A stretch of 64,000 bases of DNA from Bacteroidales bacterium (GCA_017549805.1 JAFYNJ010000008.1:186001-250000), one strand, 5' to 3'. Positions 34,379-43,005 are shown, numbered from the stretch's first letter. Notes: generated from the sequence alone by a model not told the origin. A program made the numbers and translations.

Positions 34379-37236
34379 TACTTTTTCTTTCCAAAGATTA
34401 TTTTTCCAGTGCGTTTGAACATATAAGGCAAGATGGATCCGAACTTGTCCTCGGAGACCACCATGTTGCTGGCCTCGGGATGTTCGCGATAGAGATGAAT
34501 GGCATCGAAGCCGCACTTGGTAGTGCAGATGCCACAACCGATGCATCGGTTCTCATCGACGATGGAGGCACCGCATGAGAGGCAACGGGCGGTTTCCTTG
34601 CGCACCTGTTCCTCTGATAGCGTCACCATGTATTCGCTGAACGGGTTTTCCTTTTCAGCAACACCTTCCACCTGACGGGAGCCGTTATCGTACGATTCAA
34701 CCAGGATGTCATCCTTGTCAAGTTCGATGAAGTCACGGCGGTTGCGGCCTATGGTCATGTGGCCGTGCTGCACATAGCGGTGCAACGATTCGGCAGCTTC
34801 CTTGCCAGCAGCTATGGCATCGATGGCAAACTTGGGACCCGTAAACACGTCACCACCCACAAAGATGTCCTCTTCTGCCGTCTGGTAAGTCAGCTTGTCG
34901 GCCACGGGATACACACCCCTAATGAATTCCACCTTGGTGTCCTTCAGCAAGTCCTTCAAGACCACAGTCTGTCCAATGGCGAAAATGACCATGTCCGCAT
35001 CAAGCGTAATCAGCTCGTTCTCGTCATATTGAGGAGCAAAGCGGTGTTCTTCATCATACACCGAAGTGCATTTCTTGAAAACAATACCTTTTACCTTTCC
35101 ACTTTCACCTATCACCTCCTTCGGTCCCCATCCTGGATTGATCACCACGCCGTCCTCGCGGGCTTCGCGGCGCTCTTCAAGGGAGGCAGGCATGATGTCT
35201 TCCGTCTCCAGCGAAAGCATGGTAACCGAAGCAGCGCCGCTCCGCTTCGCTACGCGGGCCGCATCGATGGCCACATTGCCGCCACCTACTACAACCACTT
35301 TTTTAGGTGAGAGTTGAGAGGTGAGAGTTGAGAGGTGGCCATTCGGACCACAATTGTTTTCACGCAGGAAGTCGATGGCCGTGACGGTGCCTTCCAGTGT
35401 CTCGCCGGGGATGCCAGGCAGCTTGCCTCCTTGACAGCCGATGGCCACGTAGAAGCCCTTGTAGCCTTGCTCACGAAGCTGTTGGATGGTGACATCCTTG
35501 CCCACTTCCACGCCTGTCCTTATCTCTACGCCAATCTCACGCATGATGTCAATCTCGGCCTTGATGACATCTTTATCCAGCTTATAGGATGGGATGCCGT
35601 AACGCAACATGCCGCCAGGCTCGTCATTCTTTTCGAATACCGTAGGTTTGTAGCCCATCGTGGCGAGGTAATAGGCACAGCTCAATCCCGCAGGACCACC
35701 GCCGATGATGGCAATCTTCTCTTCCCAGCGCTCCTGCACATTGGAACAGATATTCACCTCCGGCACGAAACGGGTTTCAGCCTTCAGGTCTTGTTCCGCA
35801 ATAAATTTCTTGACAGCATCGATGGCGATGGGCTGGTCGATGGTGCCACGAGTGCAGGCATCCTCACAACGGCGGTTGCACACGCGACCGCACACTGCCG
35901 GGAAGGGATTCTCCCGCTTGATGAGTTCCAACGCCTCGGTATATTTGCCTTCGGCAGCTTTCTTCAAATAGCCTTGAACGGCGATATGGGCAGGACAGGC
36001 GGTCTTGCAAGGGGCCGTACCCGTCGGGTAGCAGTTGATACGGTTCTTGTCACGATAATCCTCGTCCCATTTGTGCTTGCCCCACTTTCTGGCATCGGGC
36101 AACTCTTGCTTGGGATAGGTCTGCTCGCCATGTTTGGTACATAGTTTCTGACCCAACCTAACGGCACCGGCGGGACAATACTCCACGCAACGGCCGCAAG
36201 CCACACAATTCTTGGGATCCACTTTTGCCACGTAGGCACTACGAGACAAATTCGGCGTATTAAACAACTGCGATGTTCTTAAAGCATTGCAGATCTTTAC
36301 ATTGCAATTACAAATAGCGAAAATCTTGCCTTCTCCGTCGATGTTGGTGACTTGATGCACAAAGCCGTGGTCCTCGGCCTTTTTCAAGATGGCCATGGCT
36401 TCGTCGTATGTGATGTAATGTCCACGGCCAGTCTCAGCGCAATAGTCGGCCATATCGCCGACCCCGATGCACCAGTCACGGTAATCGTCGGCGCAGCCTT
36501 CGTCCATCTTCTTGCGACCATACCGGCACGAGCAGATACCTACGCCAATATGTCCCTCATAACGCTTGAGCCAATAGGAGATGTGTTCGATGTCCATCGT
36601 CTGGTTCTCCATCGAAATGGCTTTCTCCACGGGAATCACGTGCATGCCGATGCCTGCGCCGCCCATGGGAATCATCGGGGTAATCTTCTCCAGCGGAAGG
36701 AAGGTCATCCTTTCAAAGAACATGGCCAGCTCGGGATGGCGGTCCATCAGGTCGGTGTTCATGTTGGTGTATTCCGCTGAACCAGGCACGAAGAGCGGCA
36801 CCCAGTATTCGCGATCCTTGCGTTCGTAGGTGGTTCCCGGAACCGGTCCATCCTTGGTGTACTTGTCGCCGTAGTCGTATTCAAGCATCCCGAAATAGGC
36901 GAGTTTGTCCAGCAGTTCGTCAAACTCCTCGTCGGTTTCCGTATAGTGCTTCTTGTGGTTCCATTCCACCAGCAGCGAATAGGGCCGATGTTCGCGCACG
37001 GTCAGGAACTTCTTGGAGATCACGTCAAGCAACAAGTCAAGCGAAGCCTCACGCGTCTTGGCATCCATCTCGTCCTCGAAGATGCAAGCCAAGCCCCAGT
37101 ATTCGGGAGCATCGGTGGTCATTTTCAGTTTGCCTGGAACACGGTCGGTGATTTTGCGGACCAGCTTCAGCAGTTTCGGGTTCGGGTTTTTGTCGCCTTT
37201 ATGCTTGGGGACAAACTTGGTGGACATTTCGGGCAT
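34378..37236 (-). CDS. large Fe-S flavoprotein: winged-helix-like/4Fe-4S N-terminus fused to a GltD-like NAD(P)H oxidoreductase
   Basis: 952 residues from MPEMSTKFVPKH. Residues 1-~300 form a helical domain with the cysteine cluster ICSCRYGRKK and a CNCNVKIC motif. A ferredoxin site CVACGRCVEYCPAGA is near 345. The GltD Fe-S domain (CKTACPAH, CGRVCNRRCEDAC) leads to the FAD motif AIIGGGPAGLSCAYYL near 505, NAD(P) motif VVVVGGGNVAIDAARVA near 645, and a C-terminal CLSCGAS / CIGCGICTTKC site. This is an electron-transfer enzyme related to the small subunit of glutamate synthase but with no large subunit nearby. Between the two nucleotide-binding domains, nine residues (LSTLTSQLS) are encoded by a 7-bp tandem repeat. 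Sits between hypB and hypA. Confidence 0.88.
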   Translation of the reverse strand: MPEMSTKFVPKHKGDKNPNPKLLKLVRKITDRVPGKLKMTTDAPEYWGLACIFEDEMDAKTREASLDLLLDVISKKFLTVREHRPYSLLVEWNHKKHYTETDEEFDELLDKLAYFGMLEYDYGDKYTKDGPVPGTTYERKDREYWVPLFVPGSAEYTNMNTDLMDRHPELAMFFERMTFLPLEKITPMIPMGGAGIGMHVIPVEKAISMENQTMDIEHISYWLKRYEGHIGVGICSCRYGRKKMDEGCADDYRDWCIGVGDMADYCAETGRGHYITYDEAMAILKKAEDHGFVHQVTNIDGEGKIFAICNCNVKICNALRTSQLFNTPNLSRSAYVAKVDPKNCVACGRCVEYCPAGAVRLGQKLCTKHGEQTYPKQELPDARKWGKHKWDEDYRDKNRINCYPTGTAPCKTACPAHIAVQGYLKKAAEGKYTEALELIKRENPFPAVCGRVCNRRCEDACTRGTIDQPIAIDAVKKFIAEQDLKAETRFVPEVNICSNVQERWEEKIAIIGGGPAGLSCAYYLATMGYKPTVFEKNDEPGGMLRYGIPSYKLDKDVIKAEIDIMREIGVEIRTGVEVGKDVTIQQLREQGYKGFYVAIGCQGGKLPGIPGETLEGTVTAIDFLRENNCGPNGHLSTLTSQLSPKKVVVVGGGNVAIDAARVAKRSGAASVTMLSLETEDIMPASLEERREAREDGVVINPGWGPKEVIGESGKVKGIVFKKCTSVYDEEHRFAPQYDENELITLDADMVIFAIGQTVVLKDLLKDTKVEFIRGVYPVADKLTYQTAEEDIFVGGDVFTGPKFAIDAIAAGKEAAESLHRYVQHGHMTIGRNRRDFIELDKDDILVESYDNGSRQVEGVAEKENPFSEYMVTLSEEQVRKETARCLSCGASIVDENRCIGCGICTTKCGFDAIHLYREHPEASNMVVSEDKFGSILPYMFKRTGKIIFGKKK
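35307..35338. repeat. 7-bp tandem repeat inside the flavoprotein CDS
   Basis: GAGAGTT/GAGAGGT/GAGAGTT/GAGAGGT in frame, encoding LSTLTSQLS just before the VVVVGGGNVA strand. The same units as the intergenic repeats. Confidence 0.85.
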
Positions 37237-37239
37237 CGT

Positions 37240-37261
37240 ATGGTAATTTAGAATTATGAAT
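37240..37261. repeat. short 7-bp repeat between hypB and the flavoprotein gene
   Basis: Units AGAATTA/TGAATTT/AGAATTT, overlapping the 3' end of hypB (its last codons, NSKF, come from it). Confidence 0.65.
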
Positions 37262-37945
37262 TTAGAATTTAGAGTTTTTCCACAAAGTGATTTCATTGAC
37301 AAGCCATTCGGCAAAGGCATCAATGCCCTCACCGGTCTTGGCGGAGATAGGAATGACTTGAGCCTTGGGATTGCGCTGGTGGATGTATTCCTTGCAACGT
37401 TCCAAGTCAAAGTCGAAATAGGGCATCACATCGATCTTGTTAACGATTACCAAATCGCACACAGTAAACATCAATGGATATTTCAACGGTTTGTCATCAC
37501 CCTCAGGTACGGAGAGGATCATGGTGTTGCGTACGGCACCGGTATCAAATTCGGCAGGACAAACCAGATTGCCAACGTTTTCAAGGATGACAAGGTCCAA
37601 ATTGTCAAGATCCAGATGGTCGAGCCCTTGGCGGGTCATCTCTGCATCGAGATGGCACATGCCGCCCGTATGCAGTTGGATGGCAGGCACGCCGGTGACC
37701 ACGTTGATCCTGACGGCATCCACAGCACCGTCAATATCCGCTTCCATCACAGCGACACGAACCTTGTCCTTGATACGGTTAATAGTCTGTATCAAAGTGG
37801 TGGTCTTGCCGCTCCCAGGAGCCGACATGAGGTTAAGGAGATATACTCCTTTGTTTTTCAATTCCTTACGTAAAGAATCAGCATCCTTCTCGTTTTCGGC
37901 AAAGACACTCTTCTTGATTTCTATGATTTTAACTTCATCCATCAT
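37262..37945 (-). CDS. hypB: nickel-insertion GTPase HypB
   Basis: 227 residues. SIMIBI-class GTPase: P-loop LMSAPGSGKTTT near 40, the GGMCHLDA nickel/zinc site near 95, ENVGNLVCPAEFD (switch/metal Cys), and the guanine-specificity motif VNKIDVMP. It lacks the His-rich N-terminus of some HypB proteins. Delivers Ni with HypA. Starts MMDEVK (37945 or 37942); a -7 box lies 4 nt upstream, so the transcript would be almost leaderless. First gene of the minus-strand run to the DUF5692 gene. Confidence 0.94.
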   Translation of the reverse strand: MMDEVKIIEIKKSVFAENEKDADSLRKELKNKGVYLLNLMSAPGSGKTTTLIQTINRIKDKVRVAVMEADIDGAVDAVRINVVTGVPAIQLHTGGMCHLDAEMTRQGLDHLDLDNLDLVILENVGNLVCPAEFDTGAVRNTMILSVPEGDDKPLKYPLMFTVCDLVIVNKIDVMPYFDFDLERCKEYIHQRNPKAQVIPISAKTGEGIDAFAEWLVNEITLWKNSKF

Positions 37946-37949
37946 GGGA

Positions 37950-37957
37950 CAAAGATA
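37950..37957 (-). promoter_or_regulatory. -7 box of the hypB operon
   Basis: Minus strand TATCTTTG, ending 4 nt before the first ATG. Confidence 0.6.
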
Positions 37958-37989
37958 GGTGTTTTTCCCTTAAAAACCTAATTATTTCC

Positions 37990-37997
37990 TAATTTTG
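37990..37997 (+). promoter_or_regulatory. -7 box of the first MATE gene
   Basis: TAATTTTG ending 4 nt before ATG 38002; divergent from the hypB promoter. Confidence 0.6.
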
Positions 37998-38001
37998 CAC
38001 C

Positions 38002-39330
38002 ATGATCAAGACGAGCATCACCAACCGTGAGATTTGGCGCATCGCCACCCCCATCATGCTGGGCAACCTGGCGCAGACTGTCATCACCTTCACCGACACG
38101 GCTTTCCTGGGGCACCTGGGCACCAACGAACTCAGCGCCTCCATGATGGCTGGCCTTTTCTATTTTGTTTTCACCACATTGGCATGGGGATTTGCCGTCG
38201 GTGTCCAAATCTTCATTGCCCGTCGTTTCGGCGAGGGCAACCTGAAGAAGATCGGCGAGGTGTTCCAACACGGTGCTTTGTTCGTCCTCCTGCTCGGCAT
38301 CCTGCTGTTTAACATCCTGCATTGGTTCAGCGCTAGCCTGATGCGCATCATCATCGAGTCGGAAAACATCTATGTCGCCTCCATGGAATACCTGAAATAC
38401 AGGCACTTCGGTATCATTGTCGTGGTCTTCAACTTCCTGTTCCGCTCGTTCTATGTAGGCATCAGCAACACCAAGGTGATCACCTACTCCACGCTGCTCA
38501 TGGCGGTGGTCAACATCTTTTTCGACTGGGCGTTGATCTTCGGCCACTGCGGCCTACCTGAGATGGGCATCGGAGGCGCGGCCTTGGCTTCTCTCCTCGC
38601 CGAGATTGCCGCCTTCTGTTTCTTCTGGATCTACACTTTCTTCACCATCCCCCACGAGGAATACGGCATGTTCCGCTGGCACCCATGGCAATCCAAGCTG
38701 ATGGGCAACCTCTTGAAAGTGGCCTTCCCCTGCATGATGCAGAAGCTCTTTTCTTTTGGAGCCTGGTTTGCCTTCTTCATCCTCATCGAGAAGATGGGCG
38801 AGACTGCCATCGGCATTTCCTCGGTGGTCCGAAGCACCTATATGATCATGATCATTCCGTGTTTCGCCTTTGCGGCGACGGCCAACACCTTAACGAGTCG
38901 CATCATCGGCGAAGGCAAAAGCGATGAGGTGATGGCCATGCTTTGGAAGGTCGTCAAGAACGGGGCACTCTGTTCGCTGGTGCTGGCTGTCGTTACATCC
39001 ATCATACCAAAACTGATCTTGCAGATCTACACCGACGACCTCAGTTTGGCTGCCGCCGCCGTACCATCCGTATATGTCATCGCCGTGGCTACCGTTTTGG
39101 GCGCCGTCGGCATGGTCTATTTCGAGGCCGTCTCGGGCACGGGCAACACCTCTGCGGCCATGGCCCTGGAGTTCGGGGTACTCATCGCCTACATGTTCTA
39201 CATCTTCGTGATGACCAAGACCTCTACCATCGCCGGGGTATGGACTGCGGAATGGTTCTACAACATTGTCATGGGACTCATCGCCTTCTTTTATATTTGG
39301 AAAGCCAATTGGCGCAAGAAAGTGATTTGA
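38002..39330 (+). CDS. MATE family efflux transporter
   Basis: 442 residues, about 12 transmembrane helices in two six-helix halves. MATE-type N-terminus NREIWRIATPIMLGNLAQTV...TAFLGHLG. DinF/NorM-like; ion-coupled export of cationic compounds is the family function, substrate unknown. The next gene, 18 bp downstream, is a second MATE member of a different subfamily, so the two form an operon. The ATG is right after the -7 box. Confidence 0.93.
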   Translation: MIKTSITNREIWRIATPIMLGNLAQTVITFTDTAFLGHLGTNELSASMMAGLFYFVFTTLAWGFAVGVQIFIARRFGEGNLKKIGEVFQHGALFVLLLGILLFNILHWFSASLMRIIIESENIYVASMEYLKYRHFGIIVVVFNFLFRSFYVGISNTKVITYSTLLMAVVNIFFDWALIFGHCGLPEMGIGGAALASLLAEIAAFCFFWIYTFFTIPHEEYGMFRWHPWQSKLMGNLLKVAFPCMMQKLFSFGAWFAFFILIEKMGETAIGISSVVRSTYMIMIIPCFAFAATANTLTSRIIGEGKSDEVMAMLWKVVKNGALCSLVLAVVTSIIPKLILQIYTDDLSLAAAAVPSVYVIAVATVLGAVGMVYFEAVSGTGNTSAAMALEFGVLIAYMFYIFVMTKTSTIAGVWTAEWFYNIVMGLIAFFYIWKANWRKKVI

Positions 39331-39348
39331 TCCCGAAATAGCACCGGC

Positions 39349-40779
39349 ATGATGAATCCCAGCGACGACCAACGGAAACTCGACGAACGTTATCAAATGA
39401 TGACGCAAGCGCCCGTCAAGAGGTTGATCCTCAAGATGGCGGTGCCGACCATCATCAGTATGCTGGTGACGAGCATCTACAATATGGTGGATTCGTTTTT
39501 CGTGGGGCATCTGAGCACCGAAGCGGTCGCTGGTGTGGGCGTTGCTTTCGCCTACATGGCCTTCATCAATGCTTGTGGTTTCTTCTTCGGTCACGGCTCG
39601 GGCAACTACATCTCTCGGGCATTGGGAGCCCGTAAAACCGACAATGCCGGAAAGATGGCCGCCACTGGATTCGTGAGCCCTCTGATTCTGGGTGCCATAG
39701 CTGGTGTGCTTGCCCTTATCTTCTCCAGTCCTCTGTCACGTGCCATGGGCGCCACCGAACAGATCCTGCCGTCTGCCAATGCCTACCTGCGTTATATCTT
39801 CCTCGCCACACCTTTCATGATGTCGTCGTTGACCTTGAACAACCAGCTAAGACTTCAGGGCAACGCCCGTTTCGGCATGATAGGCATCGCCTCGGGTGCC
39901 ATCCTCAACATCATACTAGATCCTATCTTCATCTTTGTGTTGGACATGGGTGTGAGCGGCGCTTCGTTGGCCACCGCCATCAGCCAGTGTTTCGGCTGGT
40001 GTGTGCTGCTTTGGGGCACTTCACGAAAAGGCAATGTACACATCCGGCTCCGCAACTTCACACCCACCTGGGAGTATTACAAACAAATCATCCAAGGTGG
40101 ACTTCCCTCGCTGGCGCGACAAGCCTTGGCGGTGATCGCCACCATCTGCCTCAACCGGATGGCGGTGCATTATGCCGATCCAGGCAACGAAGCCTCCGTT
40201 GTGGCCGCTTTCTCCATTGTGACGCGCATCATGATGATGGCCTATTCCCTCATCATCGGCCTTGGTCAAGGATTCCAGCCTGTTTGCGGCTACAACTACG
40301 GCGCAAAACTCTATGGCAGGGTGAAAGAGAGCTATCTTTTCTGCCTTAAACTATCCATTGCGGTACTGATTGTCCTAGGATCCTTGGGCTTTGTCTTTTC
40401 TCCGAATATCATCGCCCTCTTCCGCAGCGAAGATCCCGAACTGATCCGTGTGGGCAGCCACGTGATGCGGTGGCAATGCATCGCTTTTCCGCTGTCGGGC
40501 CTGTGCACCACTACCAACATGCTACTGCAAAACATCAACTACACTTGGCAGGCCACTTTCCTTTCTATGTGCCGACAAGGCATCTGCTTCCTGCCTGCGG
40601 TCTTCATCGCACCCTGGCTTTGGGGACTCACCGGCCTCGAAGCCGCCCAAGCCATCGCCGACGTGATGACCTTTGTCATCGCGCTGCCGTTTGCCATCAA
40701 GATTATCAAGGAATTGTCCGCAAAAGAAAAGAATCACCAAAACAGTTCCTCTGCGATGCCGTCGGCAAACAGCATCTGA
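39349..40779 (+). CDS. MATE family efflux transporter (second copy)
   Basis: 476 residues, 12 TM helices. MAVPTIISMLVTSIYNMVDSFFVGHL and LRLQGNARFGMIGIASGAILNIILDPIFIF are the MepA-like subfamily pattern, distinct from the DinF/NorM-like gene before it. The C-terminal hydrophilic tail (HQNSSSAMPSANSI) is encoded in the 46-nt overlap with the convergent hemW gene and may be a read-through extension. Confidence 0.93.
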   Translation: MMNPSDDQRKLDERYQMMTQAPVKRLILKMAVPTIISMLVTSIYNMVDSFFVGHLSTEAVAGVGVAFAYMAFINACGFFFGHGSGNYISRALGARKTDNAGKMAATGFVSPLILGAIAGVLALIFSSPLSRAMGATEQILPSANAYLRYIFLATPFMMSSLTLNNQLRLQGNARFGMIGIASGAILNIILDPIFIFVLDMGVSGASLATAISQCFGWCVLLWGTSRKGNVHIRLRNFTPTWEYYKQIIQGGLPSLARQALAVIATICLNRMAVHYADPGNEASVVAAFSIVTRIMMMAYSLIIGLGQGFQPVCGYNYGAKLYGRVKESYLFCLKLSIAVLIVLGSLGFVFSPNIIALFRSEDPELIRVGSHVMRWQCIAFPLSGLCTTTNMLLQNINYTWQATFLSMCRQGICFLPAVFIAPWLWGLTGLEAAQAIADVMTFVIALPFAIKIIKELSAKEKNHQNSSSAMPSANSI

Positions 40780-41843
40780 CTGTCATTGAGATAAAGGAAC
40801 TCCCTGGTCTGCGAGAGCCGGCCTTGGACGATCAGCGGTTGTGCCTTCTTTTCACAATACGAGGAGAGACGCTCTCCCATCTCGCGTTTCAGGTATTTTA
40901 GGTCGATGCCCCATATCGTGCGGAGACGGAGCATGACGTATTCGTCGTATCGTTGTTCGGTACATAGCGACTCCATTTCAAAAGGAAAGTCACAAAGGTA
41001 GTTTTCCAGATGGGAGTCGTTCCACTGTCGTGAAACGCGGTCGTAGGAATGGGCAGAAGGACCCAATCCAAGATAAGGAATCCCGAACCAATAGTTGGAG
41101 TTGTGTCGGGAATGCATGCCCGGCTTGCAGAAGTTGGAGATTTCGTAATGTAGGAAACCGTTCTCTGAAGCTCGGCGACAAAGCAGCTCGTAATCGCGTA
41201 CGGCATCATCCTCGTTGACGGGAAGTGCCTTCCCCATTTCGATCTGCTTGGTCAAGATGCTGTTGGGCTCCAAAGTCAAGGCGTAGGCGGAAAGATGTGG
41301 CACCTCCATCGCAAAAAAGCAATCCAGATTGCGGTTCCATTGGTCGGCATCAGAAGTGGGAAGCCCATAGATCAAGTCGAGACTAATGTTCTCGAAACCC
41401 GCCGCTTTGGCCCAACTCACACATTGTCGGGCATGTTGCGAATTGTGACGACGACTCAGATATTGCAGGTCATTGTCGAAAAAGCTCTGGATGCCGATAC
41501 TCAGCCGATTCACTCCAATTTCCCGAAGTCCCGAGAGATACTCTGGCGATAGCGTGTCGGGATTGGCCTCCAGCGTTATTTCAGGGTCGACCTCCACATC
41601 AAAATGCTCCTTGATCAAATGAAGCAACGTGCCAATCTCCTCCACTTTTAATATGGAAGGGGTGCCGCCTCCGAAATAGATGGTGCCGACGGGCCAGCCA
41701 TGAAGATAGTCTTTCCGTAAAACAATCTCCTGTTTCAAGGCCTCCAAAAACTCATTCTTGCGCTTTAACGAAGGGATGGAATAAAACCCGCAATAAGCGC
41801 ATTTGGAGAGGCAAAAGGGAATATGGATGTAGATTCCTGACAT
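40734..41843 (-). CDS. hemW: HemW, radical SAM heme chaperone
   Basis: 369 residues. The radical SAM CxxxCxxC is CLSKCAYCGFYS near residue 11; GTIYFGGGTPSIL and the RLSIGIQSFFDNDL block follow, then a HemN-type C-terminus. It lacks the extra cysteine arrangement of true HemN coproporphyrinogen oxidases, matching HemW, which binds and delivers heme. The start lies 4 nt from the T-run of the aquaporin terminator. Overlaps the MATE gene at its 3' end. Confidence 0.93.
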   Translation of the reverse strand: MSGIYIHIPFCLSKCAYCGFYSIPSLKRKNEFLEALKQEIVLRKDYLHGWPVGTIYFGGGTPSILKVEEIGTLLHLIKEHFDVEVDPEITLEANPDTLSPEYLSGLREIGVNRLSIGIQSFFDNDLQYLSRRHNSQHARQCVSWAKAAGFENISLDLIYGLPTSDADQWNRNLDCFFAMEVPHLSAYALTLEPNSILTKQIEMGKALPVNEDDAVRDYELLCRRASENGFLHYEISNFCKPGMHSRHNSNYWFGIPYLGLGPSAHSYDRVSRQWNDSHLENYLCDFPFEMESLCTEQRYDEYVMLRLRTIWGIDLKYLKREMGERLSSYCEKKAQPLIVQGRLSQTREFLYLNDSQMLFADGIAEELFW

Positions 41844-41846
41844 AAC

Positions 41847-41876
41847 AAAAAAAGCCCCGCGGCTGCGGGGCTTTTT
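41847..41876 (-). terminator. aquaporin terminator
   Basis: AAAGCCCCGC/GCGGGGCTTT hairpin with A and T runs on both sides, so it can work in either direction. Confidence 0.9.
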
Positions 41877-41888
41877 CCTTAAACGAAA

Positions 41889-42614
41889 TTACTTCTCTTC
41901 TTTCTTGCATTTGCAGCAGCAGCCGCCGAGGCACTTGTAGCAAAGGCCAGCGATGCAGGCGCCAACAAGAGGAGCCACGATGAACAGCCAGAGCTGAGGC
42001 ATGGCCAGCGGGTTCTCTGAGAAGATGGCAACGCCGAGTGAACGGGCAGGGTTGACGGAAGTGTTCGTCAACGGGATGCTGATGAGGTGGATGAGCACCA
42101 GGGTGAGACCGATGGCGAGGCCACCGAACTTACCATTCTCGTGACGGCTGTCGGTGATGCCGAGGATGACCATCAAGAACACGAAGGTCAGCAGGGCTTC
42201 AACGAGGAAGGCACCCCACATGGAGGTCTGGAGATAACCACCAGCCACATCGGAAGCGCTGAAGAAGTCGCCATAACCGTTGGCGGCAAAGGTGCCGAGG
42301 GTCATGTTGGCTGATTTGGCAATCACCATCAACAGGCAACCGGCAATGATACCGCCGATAATCTGAGCCAGCCAGTAAACCAGCATCTCTTTCAAGGTCA
42401 TGCGGCCATTCACCCAAACACCAAAGCTGACAGCAGGATTCAGGTGGGCGCCGGAGATGTGACCAATGCCGTAAGCCATGGCAATCACGGTAAGACCGAA
42501 GGCAATGGCTACACCAAGGAATCCGACATGTCCGAAGATTGCAGTACCGCAACCACCGAAAACAAGAACGAATGTGCCGAACAATTCAGCAAAAAACTTG
42601 TTACCAATTTTCAT
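41889..42614 (-). CDS. aqpZ: MIP-family aquaporin
   Basis: 241 residues, six TM helices and two half-helices with the NPA motifs SGAHLNPAVS (near 58) and NTSVNPARS (near 193). The arginine after the second NPA and the small pore residues fit a water-selective AqpZ-type channel. Unusual C-terminus: CYKCLGGCCCKCKKEEK, five Cys in twelve residues on the cytoplasmic side. Single gene with own promoter region and terminator. Confidence 0.93.
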   Translation of the reverse strand: MKIGNKFFAELFGTFVLVFGGCGTAIFGHVGFLGVAIAFGLTVIAMAYGIGHISGAHLNPAVSFGVWVNGRMTLKEMLVYWLAQIIGGIIAGCLLMVIAKSANMTLGTFAANGYGDFFSASDVAGGYLQTSMWGAFLVEALLTFVFLMVILGITDSRHENGKFGGLAIGLTLVLIHLISIPLTNTSVNPARSLGVAIFSENPLAMPQLWLFIVAPLVGACIAGLCYKCLGGCCCKCKKEEK

Positions 42615-42697
42615 AGTAATTTGATTTTTAAGAGTTTATAAAAAATTACGAGTTGTCTATTCAATTCTATAAAAGATTCTCTCTCTCAATTATTCTG

Positions 42698-42705
42698 CAA
42701 ACCTA
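42698..42705 (-). promoter_or_regulatory. -7 box for the aquaporin gene
   Basis: Minus strand TAGGTTTG, about 84 nt before the start. Confidence 0.5.
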
Positions 42706-42717
42706 CGAAACAAATTC

Positions 42718-42725
42718 TATATTTG
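42718..42725 (+). promoter_or_regulatory. -7 box for the small Cys-rich membrane protein
   Basis: TATATTTG, 17 nt before ATG 42743. Confidence 0.65.
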
Positions 42726-42742
42726 CAAAAAAAATATCTTCC

Positions 42743-42934
42743 ATGTTTTTGACGGTGCTTCTTATTGCTCTCATCCTCATTGCCATGGCTTTTATGGCCA
42801 TCGGCATCAAGATGTTCGTCAAGAAAGGTGGGCAATTCGAGCGCCGTTGCGAAAACGAAGGCAGTGCCAACTGCCTCTGCGGCGGCAAGGGCGGTGACGC
42901 TTGCAAACGCTGCCCGAATAGGTCTGCAGACTGA
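42743..42934 (+). CDS. small membrane protein with a Cys-rich tail
   Basis: 63 residues from MFLTVLLIALILIAMAFMAI, one TM helix followed by KMFVKKGGQFERRC and a cysteine cluster (CLCGGKGGDACKRC). I recognise this pattern (IKMFVKKGG plus C-rich tail) from small conserved Bacteroidetes membrane proteins of unknown function; the tail may bind metal. The frame continues 30 codons upstream but past the -7 box, which fixes the start at 42743. Confidence 0.75.
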   Translation: MFLTVLLIALILIAMAFMAIGIKMFVKKGGQFERRCENEGSANCLCGGKGGDACKRCPNRSAD

Positions 42935-43005
42935 TTCAATGCCGTTTTTTGCCACTTCAAACAAAGAACCTTTTCTGAAAGCGTTTTTTTTAGTTTCTTT
43001 GCATT

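Noticed and set aside
34379-34546. N-terminal extension of HypA
   Set aside because: Runs within the flavoprotein gene; HypA needs MHE at its N-terminus, found at 34378.
32508-37945. Complete glutamate synthase operon
   Set aside because: The GltD-like domain is present, but no GltB large subunit is adjacent and the N-terminal Fe-S/helical domain does not belong to GltD.
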